Counted from the first letter of the stretch, positions 33,345-43,109 are shown. The stretch is 64,000 nt of DNA from Candidatus Corynebacterium faecigallinarum (GCA_019120175.1 DWVP01000001.1:236359-300358); one strand, 5' to 3'. Translations and numbers: made by a program. The notes: generated by a model not told the origin, from the letters alone.

Positions 33345-35801
33345 ATGAGTGCTGACCCCGCCCACGACTTGTCCGTTGCGTCCCCCGACTCCCACGACAC
33401 CATCCACGTCCGTGGTGCCCGCGCCAACAACCTGAAGAACATCGACGTCGACATCCCTAAACGACGCCTCACCGTATTCACCGGAGTCTCCGGATCGGGC
33501 AAGTCCTCCCTGGTCTTCGGCACTGTGGCCGCCGAGTCCCGCCGCCTGATCGACGAAACCTACAGCGCCTTCGTCCAGGGCTTTATGCCGAGCCTGCCGC
33601 GTCCCGACGTCGACGTGCTCGAGAACCTCTCCCCGGCGATCATCATCGACCAGGAGCGCATGGGCGCGAACTCCCGCTCCACCGTCGGCACCGCCACCGA
33701 CGTCTCCTCCCTGGTCCGCATCCTGTTCAGCCGACTGTCCACGCCGTACGTCGGGGCGTCCGGCCACTTCTCCTTCAACCTGCCCGAAGGCTGGTGCCCC
33801 ACCTGCGAGGGCACCGGCACCGGTGCCGACATCGACCTGTCCACCTTCCTCGACGAGGACAAGACCCTCAACGAGGGGGCGATCGACGCGCCGGGGTTCA
33901 ACGTCGGCGACTGGTACTGGAGCGCCTACGCCCACAACGGCCGGCTCGACCCGGATAAGCCAGTCCGCGACTTCACCGAGGAGGAGCGTGAGTTCTTCCT
34001 CTACGCCCCGACCCAGAAGCTCAAGGTCGCGAAAGAAGACAACTCCGGTTTCTCCACCACCACCTACGACGGCCTGGTCACCCGCATCCGCCGCCTGTGG
34101 ATCGACCGCGACACCCCGCCGAAGCAGAAGCAGATCGTCAACTTCGTCGAGAAGATCAGCACCACCGGCCCGTGCCGCGACTGCCGCGGCGCGCGACTGA
34201 AGGAAGCGTCCCGCACCGCCACCGTCGCCGGACGCACCATCGCCGAGTGGAACTCCACCCAGGTCACCGAGCTACGCGAGCTCGTCGTGGGCCTGGAACA
34301 GGAAGTAACCGTCGACGCCGCGAGCGTCGGCCCGGTCCGCAGCAATCTGCTGGCCATGCTCGACAACCTCATCGACGTCGGCCTCGGCTACCTCAGCCTC
34401 GACCGCCCCGCCGGCACGCTCTCCGGCGGTGAGGCGCAGCGCGTGAAGATGATCCGCCACCTCGGCTCCTCACTCTCCGACGTCACCTACGTCTTCGACG
34501 AGCCGACGATCGGCCTGCACCCGCACGACATCGCCCGGATGAACGAGCTGCTCCAGCGCATCCGCGACAAGGGCAACACCGTGCTGGTCGTCGAGCACAA
34601 GCCGGAGGTCATCGCCGCCGCCGACCACGTCGTGGACATCGGACCGGGCTCCGGCGAGGCCGGTGGCGAGGTCGTCTTCACCGGCAGCTACTCCGAACTG
34701 CTGGGAGCCGACACCAGCACCGCCCGCTCCCTGGAGGCTGGCCTGTCGCTGCGCGAGAGCGTCCGCACCCCCACCGGGCACATCAGCCTTGAGCACCTCA
34801 GTGACAACAACCTCCAGGACGTCGCCGTCGACGTCCCGCTCGGCGTGCTCACCGTGGTCACCGGCGTCGCCGGTTCCGGCAAGTCCTCGATGGTCCACGG
34901 TGGCCTGGCAGGACGCTCCGACGTCACCGTCGTCGACCAGTCCGGCATCCGCGGTTCCCGGCGTTCCACGCCCGTGACCTACACCGGCATGCTCGATGAC
35001 ATCCGCAAGCTCTTCGCCCGCGCCAACAAGGACGCCGGTGCCACCCCGGCGCACTTCAGCCCGAACTCCACCGGCGCCTGCCCGATGTGCAACGGGCTCG
35101 GCGTGGTCTACACCGACCTGGCGATCATGGCCGGGTTCGCCGCGACCTGTGAGGAGTGCGGTGGCAAGCGGTTCCGCCCCGAGGTCCTGGAGTTCACCCT
35201 GGCCGGACGCACCGTCAGCGACGTCCTCGACATGACCGTGCGCGGTGCCCTGGAGTACTTCGCCGAGGAGGTGGCCGGCTGCGCTGGCGGCGGCAAGAGC
35301 AAGAGTGCAGGCAATGCCGCCACCCGCGCGGTGATTGCCGTGCTCGACCGGCTGATGCAGGTCGGCCTGGACTACCTGCGGCTCGGCCAGCCGCTGAACA
35401 CCCTGTCCGGTGGTGAGCGTCAGCGTCTGAAGCTCGCCGCGAAGATCGGGGAGGGGCTGAACGGTTCGGTCATCGTGCTGGACGAGCCGACCTCGGGTCT
35501 GCACCTGGCGGACACCGGAACGCTGGTCACGATGATGCAGTCACTGGTGGACGACGGCCACAGCCTGGTCGTCATCGAGCACAATCTCGCGGTGATCGCC
35601 GCGGCCGACCAGATCATCGACGTCGGCCCGGGTGCTGGTCACGAGGGCGGCACAGTTGTTTTCACCGGAACTCCCGCCGAGCTGGTGGTACAGTCCGAGG
35701 TCTGGTCCGAGGCTGAAGCAGGGGCCGGGGCCGACCCCGTGTCCTCAGCGGCCCCGTCGAGCCTGACCGGGCACTACCTCGCCGCCGCCGTCGCCGGCTG
35801 A
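33345..35801 (+). CDS. UvrA-like ABC ATPase (short paralogue)
   Basis: 818 residues, about 130 shorter than housekeeping UvrA. Two ABC modules are complete: Walker A GVSGSGKSSLVFGT and GVAGSGKSSMVHGG, signatures LSGGEAQRVKM and LSGGERQRLKL, Walker B VFDEPTIGLHP and VLDEPTSGLH. Zinc-finger cysteines remain (CPTCEGTG; CPMCNGLG with CEECGGKRF). The shortening fits the class of UvrA paralogues that lack the UvrB-interaction region and are linked to drug or DNA-intercalator tolerance rather than standard excision repair. The ATG at 33345 has TATAAC 7 nt upstream. It stands between menC and menD, next to a rearranged stretch. Confidence 0.9.
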   Translation: MSADPAHDLSVASPDSHDTIHVRGARANNLKNIDVDIPKRRLTVFTGVSGSGKSSLVFGTVAAESRRLIDETYSAFVQGFMPSLPRPDVDVLENLSPAIIIDQERMGANSRSTVGTATDVSSLVRILFSRLSTPYVGASGHFSFNLPEGWCPTCEGTGTGADIDLSTFLDEDKTLNEGAIDAPGFNVGDWYWSAYAHNGRLDPDKPVRDFTEEEREFFLYAPTQKLKVAKEDNSGFSTTTYDGLVTRIRRLWIDRDTPPKQKQIVNFVEKISTTGPCRDCRGARLKEASRTATVAGRTIAEWNSTQVTELRELVVGLEQEVTVDAASVGPVRSNLLAMLDNLIDVGLGYLSLDRPAGTLSGGEAQRVKMIRHLGSSLSDVTYVFDEPTIGLHPHDIARMNELLQRIRDKGNTVLVVEHKPEVIAAADHVVDIGPGSGEAGGEVVFTGSYSELLGADTSTARSLEAGLSLRESVRTPTGHISLEHLSDNNLQDVAVDVPLGVLTVVTGVAGSGKSSMVHGGLAGRSDVTVVDQSGIRGSRRSTPVTYTGMLDDIRKLFARANKDAGATPAHFSPNSTGACPMCNGLGVVYTDLAIMAGFAATCEECGGKRFRPEVLEFTLAGRTVSDVLDMTVRGALEYFAEEVAGCAGGGKSKSAGNAATRAVIAVLDRLMQVGLDYLRLGQPLNTLSGGERQRLKLAAKIGEGLNGSVIVLDEPTSGLHLADTGTLVTMMQSLVDDGHSLVVIEHNLAVIAAADQIIDVGPGAGHEGGTVVFTGTPAELVVQSEVWSEAEAGAGADPVSSAAPSSLTGHYLAAAVAG

Positions 35802-35889
35802 CCATCCCTCGGCCCGCACCCCGGACTATCGCGCCCCGGACTATCGCGCCCCGGGGCGGCATGGTTCCTCGTCTGACCACCGCGCCGGG

Positions 35890-35895
35890 TAGCGT
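35890..35895 (+). promoter_or_regulatory. -10 element of menD
   Basis: TAGCGT, 7 nt before the GTG at 35903. Confidence 0.55.
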
Positions 35896-35902
35896 CAGAG
35901 GG

Positions 35903-37810
35903 GTGAATGAAGACTCCACCGTTGGCTCCGACTCCGGAGTCGCCGGCGACTCCGCCGTAGCCCCTGCGACCCGGGTCGCCGCTGTCATCGTCGATGCGCT
36001 GGTCGAGGCCGGGGTCCGAGATGCCGTGGTCTGCCCCGGTTCCCGTTCGGCTCCGCTGGCGCTGGCGCTGGCCGAGGCGTCCCGTACCGGACGGCTGCGT
36101 CTGCACGTGCGCATCGACGAACGCTCGGGGTCCTTCCTGGCCCTTGGCCTGGCGCGACGTTCCTACCGGCCGGTTCCGATCGTGATGACCTCCGGAACTG
36201 CAGTGGCGAACTGTCTGCCGGCGATGGTGGAGGCCACCGCCAGTGGGGTGCCGCTGATGGTCCTGTCGGCGAACCGGCCGTGGGAGATGCTCGGCACCGG
36301 TGCGAACCAGACCATCGACCAGAAGGGGATCTTCGGCTCGCACGCGGTGGCGACCATCGGTATCGATGCTGCGGTCGCTGCTACCGCTGCCGCTGCCGAC
36401 ACGGCAGTCCGGGGCGCGGTGGCCGAGGCTGTCGCCGCCACGGCACGCGGGGGAGTGCAGGTGGACGTCCCGTTCGCCCCGCCGCTGGTCCCGCAGACCG
36501 CCGACGGGGTGACGCTGGCCGCCCGTGCCGCGCAGGAAGAAGCGCTGCAGGACGCTACGACCACCACCACCATCGCCACCGCCGCGTCCTCGCCGGTCGC
36601 CGATCCTGCCACCACCCGGACCGACCTGCCCACCCTCACCGTCGACCTCTCCCGCCGCACCCTGGTCATCGCCGGGGAGGTCCGCGACCGGGCGTGGGCG
36701 GACCGCATCTTCGATGCCCTGGCCGGTGTCCCCACTATCGCCGAGCCTCTGGCACCTGCGCCGGACACCCCGGTGCATCCGGCCGCAGCCGGACTGCTCA
36801 CCAGCGCCGACGGCGTCACTGCTGACGTCACCGCCGGGCACGGCGGCAACCAGGCGCACAACGACTACCGGGCGACGGTGCGTCCCGAACAGATCGTCCT
36901 CGTCGGGCGCACCACACTGCACCGCGGGGTCACCGCGCTGCTGTCCGACCCCGCCATCGACATCCTCGCCGTCACCGACCGGGACACCGCCCCGCAAGTC
37001 AACTCCAACCAGCGCGACGGCCGGATGGTCAGCGTCACCGGCGAACACCCCCGCGGCTGGCTCAAGGTCTGTGCTGCCGCCAGCGTTGTCGCCACCGACA
37101 CCATGCGCGACCTCCTCGCCGAACCGTCGAACTCCTTCACCGGCCTGCACGTCGCCGCCGCGGTCACCGACAGTCTCGCCGACGGGGACGCACTGGTCCT
37201 CGGGGCGTCGTCCCCGGTCCGCGACGCCTCGCTGGCCGGCCTGCCGTTCCCGGGCGTGACCGCGATCGCCAACCGTGGGGCGTCCGGCATCGACGGCACG
37301 GTCTCCACCGCCGTCGGTGTGGCCCTGGCCCACGCCAGTGCCGAACCCGACCTCGTCCGCGCCCCGCGCACTGTCGCACTGCTTGGCGACCTGACCTTCC
37401 TGCACGACATCAACGGACTGGAGTTCGGCCCCGCCGAACCGCGCCCGGACAACCTGGTCATCGTTGTCGCCAACGACGACGGCGGGGCGATCTTCGAGAC
37501 ACTGGAGACCGGACGGGACGCCCTGCGCACCTTCGCCGACGGCACCGACGTCTTCGACCGCGTCTTCGCCACCCCCACCGCGGCGAACCTGCGCGCTTTG
37601 TGCGAGGGCTACGGTGTGGAGCACCACCGGGTCGAGACTCTCGAAGAGCTGCGTCTGGAGCTCGAGAACCACGCCGAGGGTACCGGCGGGATGTTGGTCA
37701 TCGAAGCCGTGGTCAGTCGTGGACCGCGGGCCCGGATCCATGCCGAACTCGCCGCCCGGACCACCCTCGGCGCCACCGACTCACGCGGCACGCCCGGGAG
37801 TGCTGGATGA
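35903..37810 (+). CDS. menD: SEPHCHC synthase (menaquinone biosynthesis)
   Basis: 635-residue thiamine-diphosphate enzyme that adds succinic semialdehyde (from 2-oxoglutarate) to isochorismate, the first committed step of menaquinone synthesis. CPGSRSAPLALAL, the catalytic-glutamate region RIDERSGSFLALGLA, and the ThDP-binding LGDLTFLHDINGLEF and VVANDDGGAIFETLE are present. An Ala/Thr-rich linker at about residues 215-240 lengthens it. GTG 35903 is taken as start because TAGCGT precedes it by 7 nt and the earlier ATG (35861) is in non-conserved sequence. The stop overlaps the next ATG (ATGA). Confidence 0.95.
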   Translation: MNEDSTVGSDSGVAGDSAVAPATRVAAVIVDALVEAGVRDAVVCPGSRSAPLALALAEASRTGRLRLHVRIDERSGSFLALGLARRSYRPVPIVMTSGTAVANCLPAMVEATASGVPLMVLSANRPWEMLGTGANQTIDQKGIFGSHAVATIGIDAAVAATAAAADTAVRGAVAEAVAATARGGVQVDVPFAPPLVPQTADGVTLAARAAQEEALQDATTTTTIATAASSPVADPATTRTDLPTLTVDLSRRTLVIAGEVRDRAWADRIFDALAGVPTIAEPLAPAPDTPVHPAAAGLLTSADGVTADVTAGHGGNQAHNDYRATVRPEQIVLVGRTTLHRGVTALLSDPAIDILAVTDRDTAPQVNSNQRDGRMVSVTGEHPRGWLKVCAAASVVATDTMRDLLAEPSNSFTGLHVAAAVTDSLADGDALVLGASSPVRDASLAGLPFPGVTAIANRGASGIDGTVSTAVGVALAHASAEPDLVRAPRTVALLGDLTFLHDINGLEFGPAEPRPDNLVIVVANDDGGAIFETLETGRDALRTFADGTDVFDRVFATPTAANLRALCEGYGVEHHRVETLEELRLELENHAEGTGGMLVIEAVVSRGPRARIHAELAARTTLGATDSRGTPGSAG

Positions 37811-38328
37811 CGACCATCCTGGGGGTCTCGGTCAAGGTATGGTACAGGCGAACCATTCAGCTGATTCTCGGCCTGTTCGTCCTGGTCACCGCAGTCAGCG
37901 GGATGCTCGTCGCCAATGCCGCACTGGGTGACTGGCAGATCTCCCGGGACCGTGGCGTGGCCGTCGCCGAGGTCGTCGACCCCGGCAACGGGACCTTCGG
38001 CGAGCAGTCCAAGGTACTGGTGCGTTACCGCGACAGCGAGGCGGTCTACCACTCCCCGGACCGCGGCCTGAAGTACCCCACCGGCCTGAACGAGGGCGAG
38101 CGGGTGTGGGTGGAGTACCAGCGCTCCGACACTGAGAACGTCAAGGTCATGGGTCGTTCCTGGACCCTGTCGATCCTGCCGGCACTGTCGGTGTGGGCCA
38201 TCGGTGCGGCGGTGACCGTCCTGCTGTTGCTGGTGGTCCGCTGGCGGTGGGTGAGACGCACCGGTGAGAAGTTCGGCGGGAAGTTCACTGCCCGTCCATC
38301 CTCCGGCAACCAGGCCATGTCAGAGTAG
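37807..38328 (+). CDS. Membrane protein with two helices and an extracytoplasmic DUF3592-like domain
   Basis: 173 residues. One helix near the N-terminus (about 17-38), a ~95-residue external domain containing VLVRYRDSEAVYHSP and GERVWVEYQRSD, then a second helix (about 120-141) and a basic tail. This topology and the conserved 'GERVxVxYxxxD' look match the DUF3592 type. The ATG overlaps the menD stop, so the two are translated together; the same neighbour pair is found in related genomes. mgtA begins 4 nt after its stop. Function unknown. Confidence 0.75.
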   Translation: MTTILGVSVKVWYRRTIQLILGLFVLVTAVSGMLVANAALGDWQISRDRGVAVAEVVDPGNGTFGEQSKVLVRYRDSEAVYHSPDRGLKYPTGLNEGERVWVEYQRSDTENVKVMGRSWTLSILPALSVWAIGAAVTVLLLLVVRWRWVRRTGEKFGGKFTARPSSGNQAMSE

Positions 38329-38332
38329 CCCC

Positions 38333-39502
38333 ATGCGTGTCCTCATCGTCGCCGAGAGCTTCCTGCCCGTGGTCAACGGGGTCGTCAATTCCGTCCTGCG
38401 CGTGCTGGAGCACCTGCGTACCACCGGGGACGATGCCCTGGTCATCGCCCCGGCGGGCGTGAAGGGGCAGGGGTCGGTCCACGAGTACGCCGGATTTCCG
38501 GTCGTGCATGTGCCGGCGTTGTCCCTGCCGGTGGTCAACTCGTTGCCGGTGGGTGTGCCGTCGCGCAAGGTGCTGACCGTGATGCGCGACTATCAACCGG
38601 ACGTGGTCCACCTGGCCAGCCCGTTCGTCCTGGGTGCCGCCGGTACCGTCGCCGCGAAGAAGCTGGGGATACCGGCTGTCGCGGTGTACCAGACCGACGT
38701 GCCCGGTTTCGCCGCCAGCTACAACCTGGCCCCGCTGACCAGCGCAGCATGGGGGTTGGTACGGATGATCCATAACCGTGCGGCACTGACCCTGGCACCG
38801 TCCTCGGCGACCATCGCCGAGCTGGAGGCGCGCGGTGTGCAGCGCATCCGCCATTGGGGACGCGGCGTCGACGCCGAACGCTTCACCCCGGACCGGCGCA
38901 ATGAGAAATTGCGTCGTACCTGGCTCGGTGAACGCTACGACGGCACCGCTGACCGGCGAGTCGTGGGCTACGTCGGACGCCTCGCCAGCGAGAAGCACGT
39001 GGAACGACTGCGTGCCCTGGTGGACAGTCCCGACATCCAACTCGTGGTCGTCGGTGACGGGCCGGAGCGGGCCAGACTGCAACGGGTTTTGCCCGACGCG
39101 GTATTCACCGGCGAATTGCACGGTATCGAGCTGGCAGAGGCCTACGCCAGCCTGGATGTCTTCGTCCACACCGGCGAGTTCGAGACCTTCTGCCAGTCGC
39201 TGCAGGAGGCGCTGGCCAGCGGGGTGCCGTCGATCGCCCCGAACGCCGGAGGGCCGGTGGACCTCATCGACCACGGTGTCACCGGGGAGCTGCTGGAGGT
39301 CGCCCGTTTCGAGGCCGACCTTCCCGGTGCGGTCGACCGGCTGACCTGCGGGGACCACTACAGTTTCCGGGAGCGTGCCCGGGCCGGGGTGCTTCCGCGC
39401 ACCTGGCCGGGCCTGTGCGATGCCTTGCTGGGGCACTACCGTGAGGCGACCGGCGACACCGGACACGACCGGCAGGACGCTCCGAACGTCCCGGTGAGCT
39501 GA
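38333..39502 (+). CDS. mgtA: GDP-mannose-dependent glycosyltransferase (MgtA-like)
   Basis: 389-residue GT4-family (GT-B fold) transferase. [20 protein letters not shown] at the N-terminus, [17 protein letters not shown] in the middle and [20 protein letters not shown] with the EX7E-type motif near the end are typical of the subfamily that includes corynebacterial MgtA, which mannosylates glucuronosyl diacylglycerol on the way to lipomannan-like lipids. Its position between menD and menG is the same as for mgtA in other corynebacteria and supports the assignment. Starts 4 nt after the upstream stop. Confidence 0.85.
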   Translation: MRVLIVAESFLPVVNGVVNSVLRVLEHLRTTGDDALVIAPAGVKGQGSVHEYAGFPVVHVPALSLPVVNSLPVGVPSRKVLTVMRDYQPDVVHLASPFVLGAAGTVAAKKLGIPAVAVYQTDVPGFAASYNLAPLTSAAWGLVRMIHNRAALTLAPSSATIAELEARGVQRIRHWGRGVDAERFTPDRRNEKLRRTWLGERYDGTADRRVVGYVGRLASEKHVERLRALVDSPDIQLVVVGDGPERARLQRVLPDAVFTGELHGIELAEAYASLDVFVHTGEFETFCQSLQEALASGVPSIAPNAGGPVDLIDHGVTGELLEVARFEADLPGAVDRLTCGDHYSFRERARAGVLPRTWPGLCDALLGHYREATGDTGHDRQDAPNVPVS

Positions 39503-39546
39503 CGCTGCGGAAACGGCGGTCAGTTCGCCCGGTGCGTCCGGTCGGC

Positions 39547-39552
39547 TAGGCT
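39547..39552 (+). promoter_or_regulatory. -10 element of menG
   Basis: TAGGCT, 8 nt before the GTG at 39561. Confidence 0.55.
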
Positions 39553-39560
39553 TGACTCCC

Positions 39561-40250
39561 GTGTCACGCGCCAGCCTAGAGAAGAACCCGAACGACGTCG
39601 CCCGCATGTTCGATGCCGTCGGCAAGAACTACGACATCACCAACACCGTCCTGTCCTTCGGGCAGGACCGGTTGTGGCGCAAGCGCACCCGCCGCCGCCT
39701 GGACCTCGCCCCCGGCGACAAGGTCCTCGACCTCGCCGCCGGTACCGCGGTGTCCACCGTCGAACTCAGCGACTCCGGAGCATGGTGTGTGGCCTGCGAC
39801 TTCTCGAAGGGGATGCTGGCCGCCGGTGCCCACCGTGACGTGCCGAAGGTCTGCGGCGACGGTATGAACCTGCCGTTCCCCGACAACACCTTCGACGCCG
39901 TCACCATCAGCTTCGGGCTGCGCAACATCGTCGACCCGGCGGCCGGACTGCGCGAGATGGCCCGGGTGACCAAGCCCGGCGGCAAGCTGACCGTGTGCGA
40001 GTTCTCCACCCCGATCGTGCCCGTGTTCCGGACGATCTACATGGAGTACCTGATGAAGGCGCTGCCGGCGGTGGCGACGGCGGTGTCGTCCAACCCGGAG
40101 GCCTACGTGTACCTCGCCGAGTCGATCCGCGCCTGGCCCGACCAGGAGGGCCTGGCCCGTCTGGTCAACGACAGTGGTTGGGAGGGCGCCGGCTGGCAGA
40201 ACCTCACCTACGGCATCGCCGCGCTGCACAGCGCCACCAAGCCGGTATAA
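39561..40250 (+). CDS. menG: Demethylmenaquinone methyltransferase
   Basis: 229-residue SAM-dependent methyltransferase of the UbiE/MenG family that makes menaquinone in the last core step. The family signature [20 protein letters not shown] and the SAM loop [15 protein letters not shown] are clear, as are [14 protein letters not shown] and [17 protein letters not shown] 39561 is preferred to a TTG at 39552, which would lie within the TAGGCT hexamer. The convergent MenJ gene ends 20 nt downstream. Confidence 0.94.
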   Translation: MSRASLEKNPNDVARMFDAVGKNYDITNTVLSFGQDRLWRKRTRRRLDLAPGDKVLDLAAGTAVSTVELSDSGAWCVACDFSKGMLAAGAHRDVPKVCGDGMNLPFPDNTFDAVTISFGLRNIVDPAAGLREMARVTKPGGKLTVCEFSTPIVPVFRTIYMEYLMKALPAVATAVSSNPEAYVYLAESIRAWPDQEGLARLVNDSGWEGAGWQNLTYGIAALHSATKPV

Positions 40251-40270
40251 GACGGTCTGGGTCGGTGTAG

Positions 40271-41740
40271 CTACCCGAACAGCGGTCGGGCGTCCTGCCG
40301 GAAGATCCGGTCGACGTGGTTGCTGAGCCGTCCCGCACCCAGCCACAGGCGCGCAGTGAGGTCCCGGTCGTCCGGGGTGACCAGGTTGCCCATCAGGCGT
40401 GCCGCCGACCCCATCACCGCCGGCGCCAGCGGGCCGCGCAGGCCTATCGGGCCGATGGCCGACAGCAGTCCGGGCATGGTCAGCAGCATCGCCAGCCGAC
40501 GGGCCAGCGAGAAAGCGTCGCCGTAGTGCTCGCGCAGATGCGCCGGCCACATGTGGGTCAGGCCCTCGGGGGAGAAGGTGGCGTCATCCAACATCGCCAC
40601 CAGGTCGGACGCCGACTCCAACGCATAGTCGATACCCTCGCCGTTGAGCGGGTTCACCAGCGCGGCGGTGTCGCCGATCGCCGCCCAGTTCACCCCGGCG
40701 ACCCGGCTCACCGCCCCACCCATCGGCAACAGGGCACTGGCGATGTCCTGCGGCTGCCCGAGCTGCCACTCCTCGCGGCACTGGTCGGCATAGCCCGTCA
40801 GCAGCTTGCGCACATTGACTTTCGCCGGCCGGCTGTCGGTCGACAGCGCACCACAGCCCAGATTCACGGAACCGGAGGTCGCGTCGGCATCACCACCGCC
40901 ATTGCCGGCGGTGCTGTTACCGGCCCCGCCGCTGCCGGCGGTGCTGGTACAGGCATCGTTGCCCAGCGGGAAGATCCAGCCGTACCCCGGCTGTGCGGTC
41001 CCCTCAGCGTCACGCAACTCCAGGTGGGAGTGGATCCACGGCTCTTCGCCGAACGGGGTGGTGCAGTACGACCGCGCGGCCACACCGTGCACCAGTCCGC
41101 GATGCCAGCGGGTACCCAGCGTCTTCGCCAGACCACTGCGCACGCCTTCGGCGAGCACCAGGAACCGGCACTCGACGGTGACGTCGCCGCGTCCTGCACT
41201 GCCGGAGCGTCCTGACGTGGCGCCGGTACGTCCGGCAGCGCGTCCTGCCGAACGAAAACGCACCGAACGCACCCGACGGGCCCCCGCGACCAGGTCATGC
41301 TCGGTGTCGACCGCCTTCACCCCGGTCAACAGGCGGGCGCCGGACGCCACCGCGAACTCCACCAGGGAATTGTCCAACGACGACCGCGCGATCGCCGCAC
41401 CGCGGGGCGGGAACGACGGGTGCTCCGGCCACGGCGCGGCCACCGAACCGCCGAAACCATGCAGCTTCAGACCCCTGATCGCCGGGCTGGACGCCTCGTC
41501 CAACAGGTGCCCGGCCCCCATCTTCTCCAGCGCGCCGACCGCCCGCGGCGTCAGACCGTCACCGCAGGTCTTGTCGCGGGGGAAGGACTGCATGTCGGTC
41601 AGCAGGACGTCCCACCCAGCCTGGGCGGCAGCGTGTGCGGCGGCGGCACCGGCCGGACCGGCGCCGACGACCAGGACATCGCAGCGTTCGTGGCAGTGCT
41701 CGTGGCCAGGCAGGGGAGCCGTCCCAGGTGTTTCAGTCAT
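40271..41740 (-). CDS. menJ: Menaquinone isoprenoid reductase (MenJ-like geranylgeranyl reductase family)
   Basis: 489-residue FAD-dependent reductase. The dinucleotide-binding motif DVLVVGAGPAGAAAAHAAA starts at about residue 20, followed by FPRDKTCGDGLTPRAV and, later, AIGDTAALVNPLNGEGIDYA, the pattern of geranylgeranyl reductases. Gene order (menG, this gene, polyprenyl diphosphate synthase) matches the mycobacterial locus of MenJ (Rv0561c), which saturates one isoprene unit of menaquinone. That agrees with the dihydromenaquinones of corynebacteria. Two Gly/Ser/Ala-rich inserts (about 165-185 and 250-275) are extra to the family. ATG 41740 chosen by homology. Confidence 0.88.
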   Translation of the reverse strand: MTETPGTAPLPGHEHCHERCDVLVVGAGPAGAAAAHAAAQAGWDVLLTDMQSFPRDKTCGDGLTPRAVGALEKMGAGHLLDEASSPAIRGLKLHGFGGSVAAPWPEHPSFPPRGAAIARSSLDNSLVEFAVASGARLLTGVKAVDTEHDLVAGARRVRSVRFRSAGRAAGRTGATSGRSGSAGRGDVTVECRFLVLAEGVRSGLAKTLGTRWHRGLVHGVAARSYCTTPFGEEPWIHSHLELRDAEGTAQPGYGWIFPLGNDACTSTAGSGGAGNSTAGNGGGDADATSGSVNLGCGALSTDSRPAKVNVRKLLTGYADQCREEWQLGQPQDIASALLPMGGAVSRVAGVNWAAIGDTAALVNPLNGEGIDYALESASDLVAMLDDATFSPEGLTHMWPAHLREHYGDAFSLARRLAMLLTMPGLLSAIGPIGLRGPLAPAVMGSAARLMGNLVTPDDRDLTARLWLGAGRLSNHVDRIFRQDARPLFG

Positions 41741-41929
41741 CGTCTGCTCATTCTGTTCATTCTGTCGCGTAGTGCACGTCCGGTATACAGGGCGGTATTC
41801 GCTTATGTTGGCCCCGTGTCGCTGGTCTACAGTAGCGTGAGTGAACGAACCGGCACGTGGAGAGCCGCCGGGGATGCGAACGACGTGAACTTTCAGACGG
41901 ACATCAGAGGAACAAGGGCGACGTAACTC

Positions 41930-42967
41930 ATGGCAAGCACTAACTCGGATGCACGTGCGGGACTCGACCTCGGGGACGAGGCCCTCAACGTGGCCATTCC
42001 GGACGGCCTGGACCGCGTCGAAGCACGCCTCCATGAGGTCCTGTCGGCAGGGGAGACCTTCCTCACCGACAAGATCAGTCACCTCGCCCTGTCCGGCGGA
42101 AAGCGCTTCCGCCCGATGTTCGCCCTGCTCGCCGCCGAGTACGGGAGGAAAGCCCCCAGCGAGCAGCGCGACGCCGCCGAGGTTGACGCCGCCGTCATCG
42201 ATGCCGCCGTGGTTGTCGAACTGACCCACCTGGCCACCCTCTACCACGATGACGTGATGGACGAGGCCGACCGTCGCCGCGGGGCGCCGAGCGCCAACGC
42301 ACGCTGGTCGAACTCGGTGGCCATCCTCGCGGGCGACTACATCTTCGCCGTCGCCTCCCGGCTGATGGCCGACCTGGGCACCGATACCGTCCGGCACTTC
42401 GCGGACACCTTCGGTGAGTTGGTCACCGGGCAGATGCGCGAGACCGTCGGGGCGACCGAGGGGGCGGATGCCGTCGAGCATTACCTGCAGGTCATCCAGG
42501 AGAAGACCGGTGTGCTCATCGCCTCCGCCGGCTACCTGGGCGCACTGCACAGCGGGGCGGCCGCGGAGCACCGCGATGCGCTGTTCCGGTTCGGTCGCCA
42601 CATGGGTCAGGTGTTCCAGATCGTCGACGACATCATCGACATCTGGTCCGACCCGGAGGACTCCGGCAAGATCCCCGGGACCGACCTGCGCGAGGGCGTT
42701 TTCACCCTGCCGGTGCTCTACGCGATGAACGAGGACAACGCCGGCGGTGAGCGGTTGCGTGAGCTTCTCACCGGCCCGGTGACTGACGATGCCCTGGTGG
42801 ATGAGGCGTTGACGCTCATCCGGGCGTCCGGGGGGCGTCAGCGGGCCGAGGAGGTCGTGGAGCGTTACCGCGGCTACGGCGAGGACGAACTGGCGAAACT
42901 GCCGGACGCTCCGGCGACCGATGCCTTGCGTCAGCTGATGGAGTTCTCGCTGCAGCGCTTGGGCTGA
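41930..42967 (+). CDS. Long-chain polyprenyl diphosphate synthase
   Basis: 345-residue trans-prenyltransferase that builds the side chain used by MenA. First Asp-rich motif in TLYHDDVMDEADRRRG, second in FQIVDDIIDIWSD, plus GGKRFRPMFALLAAEYG near the start; all typical for the IspB/GrcC1 class. Chain length (octa- or nonaprenyl) cannot be read from sequence by eye. Divergent from menJ with 189 nt between. AGAGGAACAAGG before the ATG may act as ribosome-binding site. A long inverted repeat (43043-43109) follows the gene. Confidence 0.92.
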   Translation: MASTNSDARAGLDLGDEALNVAIPDGLDRVEARLHEVLSAGETFLTDKISHLALSGGKRFRPMFALLAAEYGRKAPSEQRDAAEVDAAVIDAAVVVELTHLATLYHDDVMDEADRRRGAPSANARWSNSVAILAGDYIFAVASRLMADLGTDTVRHFADTFGELVTGQMRETVGATEGADAVEHYLQVIQEKTGVLIASAGYLGALHSGAAAEHRDALFRFGRHMGQVFQIVDDIIDIWSDPEDSGKIPGTDLREGVFTLPVLYAMNEDNAGGERLRELLTGPVTDDALVDEALTLIRASGGRQRAEEVVERYRGYGEDELAKLPDAPATDALRQLMEFSLQRLG

Positions 42968-43042
42968 TTCTCTGCCGAGTTGGTTGGCCGGGCCCCCGTT
43001 GTCCGCTCCCCGTCCCTGTGCGCCCTCCACCGTCCCCCCCTT

Positions 43043-43109
43043 GTCAGAAAGGTGGGACGGTTTGCTGTTCCTGGGCGCGGATCACGACGATTGGTCCCAC
43101 GTTTCTGAC
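43043..43109 (+). terminator. Inverted repeat after the polyprenyl diphosphate synthase gene
   Basis: 16-nt arms GTCAGAAAGGTGGGAC (43043-43058) and GTCCCACGTTTCTGAC (43094-43109), one mismatch, 35-nt loop, no T-run. Likely end of the transcript, but a protein-binding repeat cannot be excluded. Confidence 0.45.
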
